Shown here one piece after another: positions 19,783-31,308 of a stretch of 50,089 bases of DNA. Under the pieces are notes generated by a model that saw only the letters and a list, made by a program, of their open reading frames with translations, was not told where the DNA came from and made no database searches. The stretch comes from Mastigamoeba balamuthi (Eukaryota; Evosea; Mastigamoebida; Mastigamoebidae). How positions within the stretch are numbered: the stretch's first letter is position 1; the number at the start of each line of letters is the position of its first letter. A program made the position numbers and the translations under genes. Where the stretch lies: assembly GCA_902651635.1 (NCBI GenBank), contig CACRSC010000076.1:74719-124807 (forward strand). The letters are read 5' to 3'.

Positions 19783-22700
19783 ATGGCTACGATGCAGGAC
19801 GAGCCCGCGAAGAAGCGCGTGCGCACCGAGGCCGCGCCCGCCGAGGACGACACGTCCAAGTCCAAGGTCTTCATCCGCAACCTGCCTCCGGACACCACCT
19901 CCGCCTCGTGCCGCATCCCCGCCCCCTCCTCTGCCCACTCCCCCGCATCAAACTGAGACGTCTCCCCGCGACGGGCCCCCCGCCACCGCAGCCTCGAGAA
20001 GACCTTTGGCGAGTTCGGGCCCCTCAAGCGCTGCTTCGTCGTCACCGAGAAGGGGACGGGCAAGTGCAATGGCACCGCCTTTGTCCAATTGTGCGCAGCC
20101 GCCGCTGGGGGTGGCCTCCCTCCAGCCCCTCCCTCTGCTCCTCTGGGTGGTGGTGGGCAGCGAGGAGTGCTGTGCGCTCTGTTCTGAGCCCCCGCTGCGC
20201 GCAGTGCCGTCGACGCGGACGCCCAGAGGGCCGTCGACACCGCCAACGGGAGCAAGGTCGGCAGCAGGCGCGTCATCGTGTCGCTGGCCAAGCGCAGGAA
20301 GAGGGACACCGAGTTCCTCGAGAAGCTCAAGACCCGCCGCTCCAAGGAGGCCAAGAAGGTATCCCGATTCTCCCCGAGAGATATGGATATCTGGATTCCC
20401 AGATTCCGCCTTCTGAAAATCTCCTGTATGTACTGACCTGCCGCTCGCTGCCTGCAGGAGGAGGACCGCGAGATGCGTGCCACCGCGCTGGGCGCCAGGA
20501 AGCTGATGCCCCAGAAGAACGCGCCCTCTGGCGCCGCCCCGATGGACGAGGACGAGGACGACGACGACGAGTTTGACCTCGAGCAGCAGGGCTTCTCCGA
20601 GAAGGCCAAGCGCTCCATCGCCAACACCGCCCGCGCCACCGGCGTCGCCAAGCAGACCCCCAAGTGGTACGCCGTGAATACTCCCGCCTCGCAGGGCCAT
20701 GAGCAGTGACGTCACTACCGGCCCCCGGGAGAAAGGCAGCAAACAAACCGTTGCCGCGCCTCCCAGCAAATGAGTAGTGACGTCACTGCTCATCGCGGAT
20801 AGAGAGGACCCTCCCAGGGCAGTGGCTCTCGCCGCCCTGGGTGGCAGTGACGCCTCTGCCTGTGGCCTGTCGTCGGCGGGTCTCTGACGAGTTTTGTCCC
20901 TTGCGCAGCGTGAGGCTCGCGTGCCGGTCGGTCATTGTGAAGAACGTGAGCTCCGAGGCGGTGCGCGACGGCGTCGTCAAGCTGGCGGGCGACGCTGGCA
21001 TGCTGCGCGACGACGAGAGCGACCTCGAGCCGCGCAACCTGGGCATCCGGCTGGCCCTGCGCTCGCCGGCCGAGGCCCAGGTCGTCGCCGACGCCATCAA
21101 CGGCAAGACTGTCGAGGGCGTCGTCGTCACCGCCCGCGTCCAGCGCAAGGAGGTCCGTCCCTGTCCCACCCCCGCGTGCAGTCCCCAGCCTCACGTGCTC
21201 CGGTGCTCTGTTTGCGGTCTCTGCTGCGTAGTTCGCCGAGGGCTCGCGGCTGATTGTGAGGAACATGCCGTTCAAGTGGGGCGAGAAGGCGCTGAGGGCC
21301 AAGTTCGGCAAGTACGGCGAGATCCTCGAGGTGGTCATACCGCTGAACCACGGCAGGCCCAAGGGCTTCGCCTTTGTCCAGTTCGCGGACAAGGCTGACG
21401 CCAAGAAGGTGCGACAGGCCGCAGCTCGCTCGCACAGCACAGCTCACAGCCATTTGCCCGTTGGCACCGTGCACGCTGTGCAGGCGATGAAGGCCATCGA
21501 CGGCACGCCATCGTTCAAGGGAACCGTCTCGGTGACGGTGGCCGTGTCGAAGGAGGTCTACGAGACCAAGGGGCAGACGAAGGACGAGGAGGCCGAGGAG
21601 GAGGAGCACAAGGACGAGGACGACAACTCGGACGACGACAGCGACGAGGAGAAGCCCAGGAAGAAGAGGGACGCCCCCGACTCGGAGAACGAGAGCGATG
21701 CCGATGGCTCCGGCGAGGACGAGGAGGAGGAGGAGAAGCCGAAGAAGCGCGACGTCTGGCAGCCCGAGGAGGACGACGAGGACTACGAGGAGGCCGAAGA
21801 GGCTGATGAGCAGGACGAGGAAGAGGAGGACGAGGAGCAGCAGAAGAAGGACGAGGCCAAGTCCAAGAAGAAGCAGAACGACGCGGAGGAGCGCGAGAGG
21901 AAGCGCAAGGGTACGCTCGCGCTCGCCAGCGTTTCCCGTCCGCTTCGTTGCGCACTGACCTCCGCGCCGGTTTTGCGGTTCGCAGAGCAACTCGAGTCGA
22001 CGGTCTTCGTGCGCAACCTGCCGACCACCGTGACCGAGGAGTCGCTCTCGAAGCTGTGAGTGTTCCTTGGCAGCGAGCGCTGCGCCCCTCCCACACGCTC
22101 GTATTGGGGCTCGCCTTCTGACGCAACGCGTTCGTCCTTGCGCAGCTTCGCCAAGTTCGGGGAGATCCAGTATTGCAGGCTCGTCATCGACCAGATGACC
22201 GGCAAGCCTCGTGGCTCCGCCTTCGTGTGCTTTGGCGACAAGATCAACGTGTCGCGAGGTACGCATGGGGCCCAGTGCCAGCCCTTCTCGAATGCCTCCC
22301 GAGTGGGCCACTGACGACGGCTCTGCCATTCGTGGCGCGCAGTGATGGCGGACGCGTACCCGTCGTACGGGCCGACGAGGGGCAAGGCCGAGGGCGAGAG
22401 CTGCATCACGATGGACGGGCGCTCGCTGGTGATCTCGCAGGCGATGGACAGGGAGAACGCCGAGAGCATGTCTGAGGAGAAGCGCAACGCCGGCAAGAAG
22501 GTCCGCCACGAGGACAAGCGCAACCTCCGCCTCGCATCGATTGGCTGTGCGTGGCACCACGACATCGCAGACACGTGCCAGCGCAACACGCTAAACGCAA
22601 ATGCGGTGGCACACACGCACGCGCAGTCTACTCGGCGGACCGCATGGCGGAGATGGGGCTCGAGCAGACGGACATCAAGCGCAGGCAGTCGTCGCTGCAG

Positions 22701-23387
22701 AAGAAGAACATGAAGCTCAAGAACCCCAACTTCTTCGTGTCGCCGACGAGGCTGAGTCTGCACTATCTGCCGCCGAGCCTGACCCAGGGCCAGCTGCGCA
22801 ACATCTGCCGCGAGGCCGGCAGGATCGAGGGCGACAAGACTCCCGCCGTCGTGCGCCAGTGCAAGATCGTGCGCGAGAAGGTCGAGGCTGAGGCGGACGC
22901 AGGGGCAGAGGAGGGCCAGCAGCACCGCAGGCGCAAGGACAAGCCCGAGGGCCGCAGCAAGGGCTACGCGTTCGTCGAGTTTGCCGAGCACAGGAACGCG
23001 CTGGCGGCGCTCGAGAAGCTCAACAACAACGGCGAGCTGTTCGAGGGCCGCAAGCCGATGGTTGAGTTCGCTGTCGAGAACGCCGCGGCGATCAACAAGC
23101 TCAAGCGCTCGATGGAGCTGGGCAAGGCGGCGCTGGAGCGCAAGAGGAAGCAGGCGGAGGCCCTTGCACGCAAGGAGAAGGAGGCGGCGGCGGCAGCAGC
23201 GAAGCCGCCGACAAAGAGGCAGCGCGTCGAGCAGAAGAAGAAGCAGACGCTGGAGATGGAGAGGCGGCAACAGCAGCAGGAGAAGCTTGCGAAGAAGCGC
23301 GAGAGGAAGAGCATGCGCCAGACCAAGGGCGAGGCCAAGGCCGCGTACAAGACGATGGTCGATCAGCTTAAGAAGGACCTGCAGTGA
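19783..23387 (+). CDS. RBM28: RBM28/Nop4-like nucleolar RNA-binding protein
   Basis: Nop4/RBM28 is a multi-RRM factor of 60S ribosome biogenesis (family knowledge). About eleven exons. RRM1: KVFIRNLPPDTTSAS, then LEKTFGEFGPLKRC across the first intron (19908-19992, phase 2 checked) and NGTAFVQF. A degenerate RRM-like segment follows (SVIVKNVSSEAV). Next: RLIVRNMPFKWGEKALR with GFAFVQFAD; a long Asp/Glu/Lys-rich linker (about 21580-21905); STVFVRNLPTTVTEESL with RGSAFVCF; and the family-specific NPNFFVSPTRLSLHYLPP leading into the last RRM with SKGYAFVEF. The C-terminus is a Lys/Arg-rich coiled-coil-like nucleolar tail ending KKDLQ. Fits a housekeeping nucleolar protein. Confidence 0.9.
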
Positions 23388-23892
23388 GGCGAGGCTGCCC
23401 TCACTGATATGCTTAACAAGTCTGCTCTTATCTCCATCGCAAAAATGCACTGCATCACATGTGTCACTCTCCTGACTCCTGAGTTTGTTGTCTCAGCACC
23501 AGAACGGCGCCAATCAATCCCCCATCACGGTGACTTTTTTTTAAATTTGGTTTCGTATCACTGTTCCGCAGGCCAATTTCCCATGTATTCCGCACGCAGC
23601 ACACAGTAATTTGAATTCCTAATTGGGAAGTTCTGTGACTTCTGTCCAGGCCATAATTCGGTTATTGAAATGGCGAGAACCCCTTCGTTTCTCTCCTCAT
23701 AAAGACCCTCAGCTCCTGCTTGTCGGGTGTTGCCAGTCCAAAGCCTCAGATTATGTCATCACGCTTTATTCCATCTTGATGTTCTTTGGAAATCGGAGAT
23801 TCATCTCTCCAAGAATCTGCAGATTTGATTGCGTTTCACCGACATGCACCCGCGTACACACCGCGCCACTCGCATCGCACCTCTGCTGCCTG
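23388..23892. other. Spacer upstream of the truncated OGG1 copy
   Basis: From 23465 onward this belongs to duplicated segment 2. It carries GGAGATTCATCTCT and AATCTGCAGATTT shortly before the OGG1 ATG, both also present in the right copy. Noncoding. Confidence 0.5.
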
Positions 23893-24407
23893 ATGGGTCT
23901 CATCCAGCTCGAGCCCGGTGAGCTCGACCTCGACCTCACGCTGCAGCCCGGCCAGTGCTTCTCGTGGGACCTCCTCGACGACGACGCCGCCAGCGACCCC
24001 CCGGCCTCCCACGACGCCCCCGGGCGCTCGTGGCGCGCCGTCCTGCCCCCGGGCGCCTCCACCCCGGGCGCCGGCGTCCTCGTGACGCTGCAGCAGCGCG
24101 GCGCCGGCCTCTGGTACGACGCTGCCTGCGCTACCGACGGCGCCGACGTCGACGGCCTCGTGCGCTCGTACCTGCGCCTCGACGACTCTGCCGCCGCGCT
24201 CTACGGCCGCTGGGCCGAGGCCTCGCGGGGCTCCGCGCTCGGCGCCGAGTTCGCGCGCGTGAGCCCCGCGGCCCCGGGGCTGCGCCTGCTGCGCCAGCCG
24301 CCCGCCGAGTGCCTCGTCTCGTTCATCTGCTCGCAGAACAACAACGTCGCCCGCATCGCCTCGATGGTCCGCGCGCTGCGCTCGGCCTACGGCAGGCCGC
24401 TGCCCGG
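23465..24407. repeat. Duplicated segment 2, left copy (ends at single-N gap)
   Basis: Matches 24410-25407. The coding part is almost identical. The upstream noncoding part differs by several indels, including about 60 extra bases in the right copy (about 24555-24670). Stops at the N at 24408 inside OGG1. Confidence 0.85.
23893..24407 (+). pseudogene. OGG1: OGG1, 5' part only, cut by assembly gap
   Basis: The same start and the first ~171 codons as the intact copy at 24893, with a few substitutions (for example Thr for Pro in a CA-x-DGADVD stretch). It ends at the N before the helix-hairpin-helix and catalytic lysine. Most likely an artefact of an unmerged allele rather than a real pseudogene. 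Confidence 0.75.
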
Positions 24408-24409
24408 NG

Positions 24410-25407
24410 CACTCTCCTGACTCCTGAGTTTGTTGTCTCAGCACCAGAACGGCGCCAATCAATCCCCCATGGTGACTTTTTAAAAACATTTGGTTGCGTA
24501 TTAGTGTTCCGCAGGCCAATTTCCCATGTATTCCGCACGCAGCACACAGTAATTTGAATACCATTGCCACTAAACTACAATCTTACCCCATAAAGTCATA
24601 AAGTCAATTCCTAATTGGGAAGTTATGTGACTTCTGTCTATGCCCACTGCTGTGTGGAAAAGCCAGGCCATATTTCGGTTATTGAAATGGCAAGAACCCC
24701 TTCGTTTCTCTCCTGCTTGTCGGGTGTTGCCAGTCAGAAAACCTCAGATAATGCCATCACGCTTAATTCCAGTTTGACGCCCATCGGAAATCGGAGATTC
24801 ATCTCTCGCCAAGAATCTGCAGATTTGATTGCGTTTCACCGACATGCACCCGCGTACACACCGCGCCACTCGCATCGCACCTCTGCTGCCTGATGGGTCT
24901 CATCCAGCTCGAGCCCGGTGAGCTCGACCTCGACCTCACGCTGCAGCCCGGCCAGTGCTTCTCGTGGGACCTCCTCGACGACGACGCCGCCAGCGACCCC
25001 CCGGCCTCCCACGACGCCCCCGGGCGCTCGTGGCGCGCCGTCCTGCCCCCGGGCGCCTCCACCCCGGGCGCCGGCGTCCTCGTGACGCTGCAGCAGCGCG
25101 GCGCCGGCCTCTGGTACGACGCCGCCTGCGCTCCCGACGGCGCCGACGTCGACGGCCTCGTGCGCTCGTACCTGCGCCTCGACGACTCTGCCGCCGCGCT
25201 CTACGGCCGCTGGGCCGAGGCCTCGCGGGGCTCGGCGCTCGGCGCCGAGTTCGCGCGCGTGAGCCCCGCGGCCCCGGGGCTGCGCCTGCTGCGCCAGCCG
25301 CCCGCCGAGTGCCTCGTCTCGTTCATCTGCTCGCAGAACAACAACGTCGCCCGCATCGCCTCGATGGTCCGCGCGCTGCGCTCGGCCTACGGCAGGCCGC
25401 TGCCCGG
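24410..25407. repeat. Duplicated segment 2, right copy
   Basis: Starts two bases after the N with the same CACTCTCCTGACTCCTGAG as at 23465 and runs into the complete OGG1 gene. 24410-24892 is noncoding promoter and spacer. Confidence 0.85.
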
Positions 25408-25873
25408 CGCCCCGGCGGGCGCCCCGCGGGCGTTCCCGACGCTGGCGGACCTCGCGGTGGCGCGCGAGTCGGAGCTCAAGGGCATGGGGTTCGGGTACCG
25501 CGCGCGGTACGTGCCCGCGGCTGCAGCCCAGGCGCTCGAGAGGGGCGGCGAGCGGTGGCTGGGGCTGCTGGGCACCGCCGCGACGCCGTACGAGGAGGCG
25601 CGCGGGGCGCTGCAGGAGCTGACGGGCGTGGGGCCCAAGGTGGCCGACTGCGTGTGCCTGTACGCGCTCGAGAAGCTCGAGGCGGTGCCCGTCGACGTGC
25701 ACGTCATGGAGGTCGGCAGGCGCTGCGGCGTGTCCGCGGCCAGGAAGGGGGCGGGCAAGGCTGCGGCGCAGGCCGTGGCCGACGAGTTCAGGCTGCGGTT
25801 CGGGGACAAGGCGGGGTGGGCCCAGCTGGTCCTCTTCACCGCGAGCCTCATGAAGGGCAAGGCGTCGCCGTAG
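24893..25873 (+). CDS. OGG1: 8-oxoguanine DNA glycosylase/lyase OGG1
   Basis: Excises 8-oxoguanine opposite cytosine and nicks the strand (family knowledge). Intronless, 326 residues. The N-terminal domain has LTLQPGQCFSW; the helical core has SFICSQNNNVARI; the helix-hairpin-helix reads LTGVGPKVADCVCLYAL, followed by VPVDVHVMEVGRR. By codon count the catalytic lysine is residue 249 and the catalytic aspartate residue 268, the same numbers as in human OGG1. Very GC-rich. The nearest upstream in-frame ATG is used as start; no targeting signal is evident before it. The 5' half is also present as the truncated copy to the left. Confidence 0.95.
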   Translation: MGLIQLEPGELDLDLTLQPGQCFSWDLLDDDAASDPPASHDAPGRSWRAVLPPGASTPGAGVLVTLQQRGAGLWYDAACAPDGADVDGLVRSYLRLDDSAAALYGRWAEASRGSALGAEFARVSPAAPGLRLLRQPPAECLVSFICSQNNNVARIASMVRALRSAYGRPLPGAPAGAPRAFPTLADLAVARESELKGMGFGYRARYVPAAAAQALERGGERWLGLLGTAATPYEEARGALQELTGVGPKVADCVCLYALEKLEAVPVDVHVMEVGRRCGVSAARKGAGKAAAQAVADEFRLRFGDKAGWAQLVLFTASLMKGKASP

Positions 25874-26343
25874 CGGTGGCCCGATGCGATGCCAGTCAGC
25901 TCGCTGTAACTGTCTGTGCTTGCCACACACTCTGTTGCAACAGAAGAGCTGGTTTCCGCAGCAGCGTCACTGTGTTGGGGGCAGTGTCATGGCCAACAGC
26001 AGAGAAGAGAGAAACCGGCACTGTTATTGAGCTCCTGGCTGGCGCCTTATGCCGGAGGACCTGGGATGGGGCTGCGCTCGCCCGCCGGCGTTCGTGGTGC
26101 CGTCGGGCGTGCGCGGCTGCCGAGAACGGGTCAATTTTGGCGTTTGGTGTAAGAAGTCAACCAAGTGCAATCAGAATTGATCAATGGCTGGGGCTGCTTG
26201 ATTCTCGTGGGACCGCGCACAGGGAGCCCTTTTTCGCGTAGATCTGCACTTGCAGTAATAACTGAACTCGGAACTTGTCTTTGGACTTGTTTGTGGAACC
26301 CCAAAGGGATCCGGTCCGCACAGCCATCAGAGGCTAGCAGTTC
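25874..26343. other. Intergenic region, no gene recognised
   Basis: Follows OGG1. Composition shifts from GC-rich to mixed. No conserved frame seen. Confidence 0.4.
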
Positions 26344-26501
26344 CACTCTTTTCACCCAAGAGAGTGGGAGAAAAACTAGCTGCGAAGGCTAGGATCACTC
26401 TTTGCACGTCAGAGAGTGAGAGAAACACTAGCTACGGTGGCTAGGAAACACTCTTTGCACGTCAAAGAGTGAGAGAAACACTAGCAGCAATGGCTAGGAA
26501 G
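26344..26501. repeat. Three tandem ~53-bp units, each with two hairpins
   Basis: Units at 26344-26395, 26396-26448 and 26449-26501 share the frame CACTCTTT...AGAGTG-AGAGAAACACTAGC...GGCTAGGA. Each contains two inverted repeats: CACTCT/AGAGTG (8-bp stem CACTCTTT/AAAGAGTG in unit 3) and CTAGC/GCTAG. The third unit runs into an ATG at 26490. Confidence 0.8.
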
Positions 26502-27417
26502 CGCACCGAGGCGCTGTGAGTATGAACTCCTCGCAGTGTGACGCGGCGCATGCCGATCGCCCTCCCCAAAACACACTTTATGGGTCCGCTTTTCTCGCTC
26601 GAATAATATCGGGAGAAGATACGTGTATCGCAAATTTCCCGTGGAAAGCGTACAACACAAGCATAGCTGAGCCTCGACTTGAGGAGACCCGTCTCCGCCG
26701 AGGGCAGGCACGAGCTCTGGGTGCTCCCCCAGCCTGGTCTGGCGGGTATCTTCTCGGTATGTCGTGCGCAAGGCCTGCTCGCTTGACTGCGGCCAAGTTC
26801 GGGCCCACCGGACCGACTGGTGGGTCGGAGACCGCGGCATTGGCATCTTCACCCTAGCGTGCTTGTGCGGTCGCCAACGCATTCCCCCGCTTTCCCTTGA
26901 GCGCAGATACCGCAAGGATGGCCCTGGTCGCAACAAAGGCCAACCTCCCGTACACTCGTCTGTCTCCTTCTGCGTTGCCTGAGCTGGGCAGCATCACGGG
27001 GATGCCCCACGCCATGACCCTCTCGAGGTTGGACCCCGATGTCCAGCTTCATGCCGGTGAGGAATCCTGACGTGCGGTCCATCGTCTTGTTCTTCGCAGC
27101 ATCAGTAATCGTCAAGGCACAAATGAAAGTAAGACCAACGCTGGGAAATAAGTTGCATTTATGGTCTGGACACTCTGCAGAGTCCCCGAATCGTCTGCTG
27201 TGTTACTTGCGTGGCGGGGCCTGGCCGAACTTCACTGAGCATCGTGCCCCTCGGGCAAAACAGAGAAAATATCAGTTAACCGGAGACACCAATTTGGACT
27301 ACGCAAATAACCACCAAAAGCGGTTGGGCACCCCCGTATCCCCTCCCCCGAGGCACAGAAAGCAGCAAGCAGCCCCGCCGGCGCCGCCCACAAGCAAGAA
27401 GCAAGCAGCCGTTCGCA
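26502..27417. other. Mostly noncoding region upstream of the ankyrin gene
   Basis: No confident gene. A short start MARKRTEAL at 26490 is followed at 26516 by a strong-looking donor GTGAGTATGA, and possible exon edges occur at 26734/26757 (CCCCCAG... GTATGT) and 26906 (GCGCAG). I could not build a convincing product. Confidence 0.35.
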
Positions 27418-27987
27418 TGGAAGACGAGTCGGTGCTCGTCGGAGAGCTCTTCGACGCCGCCAAGCGCGGCAACCTCGACGCCCTCGCCGAGTCGCTCGAG
27501 GCCGCGGGCAGCAGCCGCGGCGCAGCGCTCGCCGACGAGCTGGGCAACACGCCGCTGCACTACGCGGCGGGCGGCGGGCACGCCGACGCGTGCGCGGCGC
27601 TGCTGGCCGCCGGGGCGGACATCAACGCGGCCAACGCCATCGGGCAGACGCCGCTGCACCGCGCGGCGATGCGCTGCAGGGCGCAGGTTGTCGAGCTGCT
27701 CGTCGCGCGCGGCGCAAACATAGAGGCCGTCGACAAGGAGGGCGACGCGCCGCGCGACGTCTGCAACGACGCCACCGTCCGCTCCATGCTGGCGCGTGCG
27801 TGTGCCCCCCCGCGCGCCCCCCCACGCCCGCGCTGGGAAAGTTCAGTAATTGTGAACTCGGACTGACTTCCCTCCCCCCCGCTCTTAATTGCGTGCCGCA
27901 GCGGACCTCGACATCGGGGCCGACGACGAGTCGAGCAAGGGCGAGTCGGGCGAGGACGAGGAAGACGAAGAGGAGGAGGACGCGTGA
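27418..27987 (+). CDS. Small ankyrin-repeat protein with acidic tail
   Basis: Two exons (27418-27795 and 27902-27987; 106-nt intron with a pyrimidine-rich 3' half and CTTAATT) join in phase. About three ankyrin repeats are visible: DELGNTPLHYAAGGGHADACAALL, NAIGQTPLHRAAMR...VVELLVARGAN and DKEGDAPRDVCND (shown shortened). The final 20 residues are almost all Asp/Glu/Ser/Gly (GESGEDEEDEEEEDA). Acts by protein binding; partner unknown. The layout of a few ankyrin repeats plus an acidic tail recalls small chaperone-like ankyrin proteins such as Yar1, but that is only a resemblance. Confidence 0.8.
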
Positions 27988-28879
<892 letters not shown>

Positions 28880-28998
28880 TCAACTCGTCCTGCATTCTCT
28901 TCACCGCGAGGACCCGCTCGAATGCAGAGGGAGGACGACTGGTCTGCGCTCTTGTCGTGCTCGGACTGCATACGGTCCCGCTCCCCCTCGGTTCTGAA

Positions 28999-29766
28999 AT
29001 GCCCGTCCTGAGTCATTCCAATCCACAGGCCTGTTCTCGTGGGGATCGCAGGCCCCTCTCGCAGCGGTACCAACGCCTCCCCTGCGTGCATCTCGGCTCA
29101 CGAAGGGGCTCAGGCAAGAGCACCCTGGCCACTGCCCTGAAGCAGGCGCTGTCGACGCGCTTCGACATCGTTGCCCAGGACGACTACATCGACACAGACG
29201 CCGTCGAGGCTGCACGGCAGGCCTCGGGGTCCCCTCTGGGCAACTACGAGACCCCCGACGCCATCGACTGGCCCTCGCTGTGGCTGGCCGTCCGCCTCGA
29301 GCTCTGTCGTGCCACCACGCGCTGCCCCGTCCACAGCCCGTCTGGCCGCGACCAGCGGGCATTCCGGGGCCTCGACCCCGCCGTCGTGATCTGCGAGGGA
29401 TTCCTGCTCTTCGCCAGAGACCCGGAGCTGTGCGGCGCCACGTGGGACGCCAGGGTCTTCGTCTGCGCCACGAGGGAGACGTGCCGGGCGCGCAGGGAGG
29501 CCACCGCGCCAGCGCCGCAGGGCTACTTCGACAACTTCGTGTGGCCCTCGTTTGTCCAGTGGAACCGCGAAGTTGCCGATGCCAGTGACGTGCTCGCTGT
29601 GGACGGGGAGGCCGACGTCGGCGCAGAGGTTGAGGCTGCGGCATCGCACGTGAGGTCTGTTGTCGCTGCGAGGCTGTCCGGCACTCCAGCGGTCGTGAGC
29701 AGCGGCAATGTGCGCTCACGGACGGACCTGGTCTCGCGTACATTCCCGAGTTATACGAGACCCTGA
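28999..29766 (+). CDS. Nicotinamide riboside kinase-like protein
   Basis: NRKs phosphorylate nicotinamide riboside to NMN (family knowledge). Seen: a P-loop GSGKSTLATAL, the QDDY segment after strand 2 (IVAQDDYID), the Walker-B-like VVICEGFLLFARDP, a basic lid (CRARREATAP), and the NRK hallmark GYFDNFVWPSFVQWN. Length about 255 with the ATG at 28999. The residues before the P-loop (LGSRRGSGK) do not match the usual IGISGVTxSGK, so the first exon may be spliced and the true start elsewhere (other ATGs at 28825 and 28921). Uridine kinase-like proteins are the main alternative, but the FDNFVWP motif favours NRK. Confidence 0.75.
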   Translation: MPVLSHSNPQACSRGDRRPLSQRYQRLPCVHLGSRRGSGKSTLATALKQALSTRFDIVAQDDYIDTDAVEAARQASGSPLGNYETPDAIDWPSLWLAVRLELCRATTRCPVHSPSGRDQRAFRGLDPAVVICEGFLLFARDPELCGATWDARVFVCATRETCRARREATAPAPQGYFDNFVWPSFVQWNREVADASDVLAVDGEADVGAEVEAAASHVRSVVAARLSGTPAVVSSGNVRSRTDLVSRTFPSYTRP

Positions 29767-30079
29767 GAACTGGGACAATCAGGCAGACAGGTCAGGGCGT
29801 AGAAGAGAGAGGTTTACGCCTTGCGCTCCCGACTCAGGTCCACCAGCACCTCGCGGTCGCCAGACAATGCGTGAGCGCCGTAATGGCCGAGCAGTTCGCT
29901 TCGACAAATGATCGGTTTTTCTGCCCGCGCCTTTTTCCCGGAGCGGGACGGAGTTTCGATTCGTCACGCGGCGGTGGACCGCCCTGCGCTCGCTTCTCTG
30001 GCTTACCCTCACTCTCTTAAACACTGCCAAGCGAGCACACGCAAGCCACCGAAACAACCACCCTGCGCTGCTGACCGCA
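29767..30079. other. Intergenic spacer
   Basis: 313 bp between the kinase stop and the next start. No coding signal recognised. Confidence 0.4.
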
Positions 30080-30747
30080 ATGCTCGGCACCAAGTTTGTC
30101 GTCGCCTCCCTGGTTGCCGCCCTCGCCCTCCTCTGCTTCTCGCAGAGCGCCGGGCCCTCGTCGCTCTCGTCTTACTCGTTCCCCTCGTCCTCCGCCCCTT
30201 CGTCCGCGGACCAGTTCCAGGAGCTCTCGGAGGCGCAGCTCCTGCAGAAGCTCCGCAACCCGAGCGTCTTGTACGTCGCCCGCCAGTGGCTCTGCACGTC
30301 CCTCTTCGGTGAGCCCGCACCCCTTTTCACGCGCCCCCTCCCTCCCCTGGCTGACCCGCGGGGGGCGCGCGCTCTTCGTGCGCGCTCGCAGCGTGCTGCG
30401 ACGACACGTGGCAGCGCGAGCGGCTACAGGCGATCGCCATCCTCCGCATGTACAGGACGGGCTCCGCCAAGCTCCGCGGCACGGACCCGCTCGTCTCGGG
30501 CTTCCAGGGGGCCGCCGCACGCGCCGTGTCCTGGCTCCGCGCCCTCGGGTACCTGAGCCTGGCCTGCGCCGTCGTCGCGGTCTACGAGCTCGTCAGGAGC
30601 CTGCTGCACAGGGCCCGCGTCGCCAGCGCCCTGCGCACCGCCCGCAGGCACGCCGCCGCGTTCGACACCGCGCGCGTGGACGAAATCGCGCGCTACCGCC
30701 GCGTCTGCGCCAGCCACATGGCCCGCCAGGCTGCCGCCTTCCAGTAG
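30080..30747 (+). CDS. Small membrane protein with signal peptide or anchor, unknown family
   Basis: Two exons (30080-30308, 30392-30747) join in phase across an 83-nt GTGAGC...CTCGCAG intron, giving about 194 residues. The N-terminus is a strong hydrophobic signal (MLGTKFVVASLVAALALLCF) followed by a Ser/Pro-rich segment. The second exon has one clear membrane helix (LGYLSLACAVVAVYELV) followed by an Arg-rich helical tail. Predicted topology: lumenal or external N-part, one helix, basic cytosolic C-terminus. I do not recognise the family. Confidence 0.65.
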
Positions 30748-31308
30748 CGCACCTTTGCGAAGGACACCCGGAGCCCTCCGCCTTCCACTCCGCGTACCAA
30801 GCGTGTGTTGCTGAGCGAGGAACCCCGCGCACCTTTGTCGTGAAGGCACTTTTGAATGATCTATGAGTACAACACAAGGGATTTTGTCCCCTTGTAGCCC
30901 CCTTGTCCAAAGCTTTGTGGGTAGTCAGTTGATTGTGAGTTGTGTCTTTCCCGCCATCTCCCGAGCCGAGAATATCAAAAGGAGCGAGAAATCGCGACCA
31001 AGGAAATTGCAGTAATCGGGCGGTTCATGACCTTAGTGAGAGTATGGCATGTTGGCGCAGCGCACAGACCAAGGACGAGTGTCCCACCCCATTCAAGCCG
31101 TTGAATAGCCCGTCTCCTAGCAGGAAATTCACGACAGCGAGGCAACGAGACTCAACGAGAACTACCCCCGCGTGCCAGGTGGATGGCACGCCCCTAGTGC
31201 CACTCTGCAGATCCTCCCTTGAGAGTGCCTCAGGGGAATCGCCAAATCAACGGTGTTGTGCTATAGGGTGGCCTATGTGCAGGCATGCGGGCATGCGGGG
31301 GGGAGTAC
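30748..31308. other. Spacer; right part belongs to duplicated segment 3
   Basis: No gene seen. From 31004 the sequence is repeated at 32323 and is the downstream flank of the RhoGAP gene. Confidence 0.45.

Noticed and set aside
21127-23450. Leucine-rich and arginine-rich minus-strand frames opposite RBM28
   Set aside because: Low-complexity reverse reading of Glu/Lys-rich codons; no domain, and the plus strand gives RRMs with proper splicing.
23893-25873. Tandem OGG1 gene duplication as a real paralogue pair
   Set aside because: The left copy ends exactly at an N and the right copy restarts two bases later at the same upstream sequence; contig overlap explains this better.
24893-25873. OGG1 as a bacterial lateral transfer because it is intronless
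   Set aside because: The sequence is of the eukaryotic OGG1 type (SFICSQNNN, VPVDVH with matching catalytic numbering) and base composition equals its neighbours.
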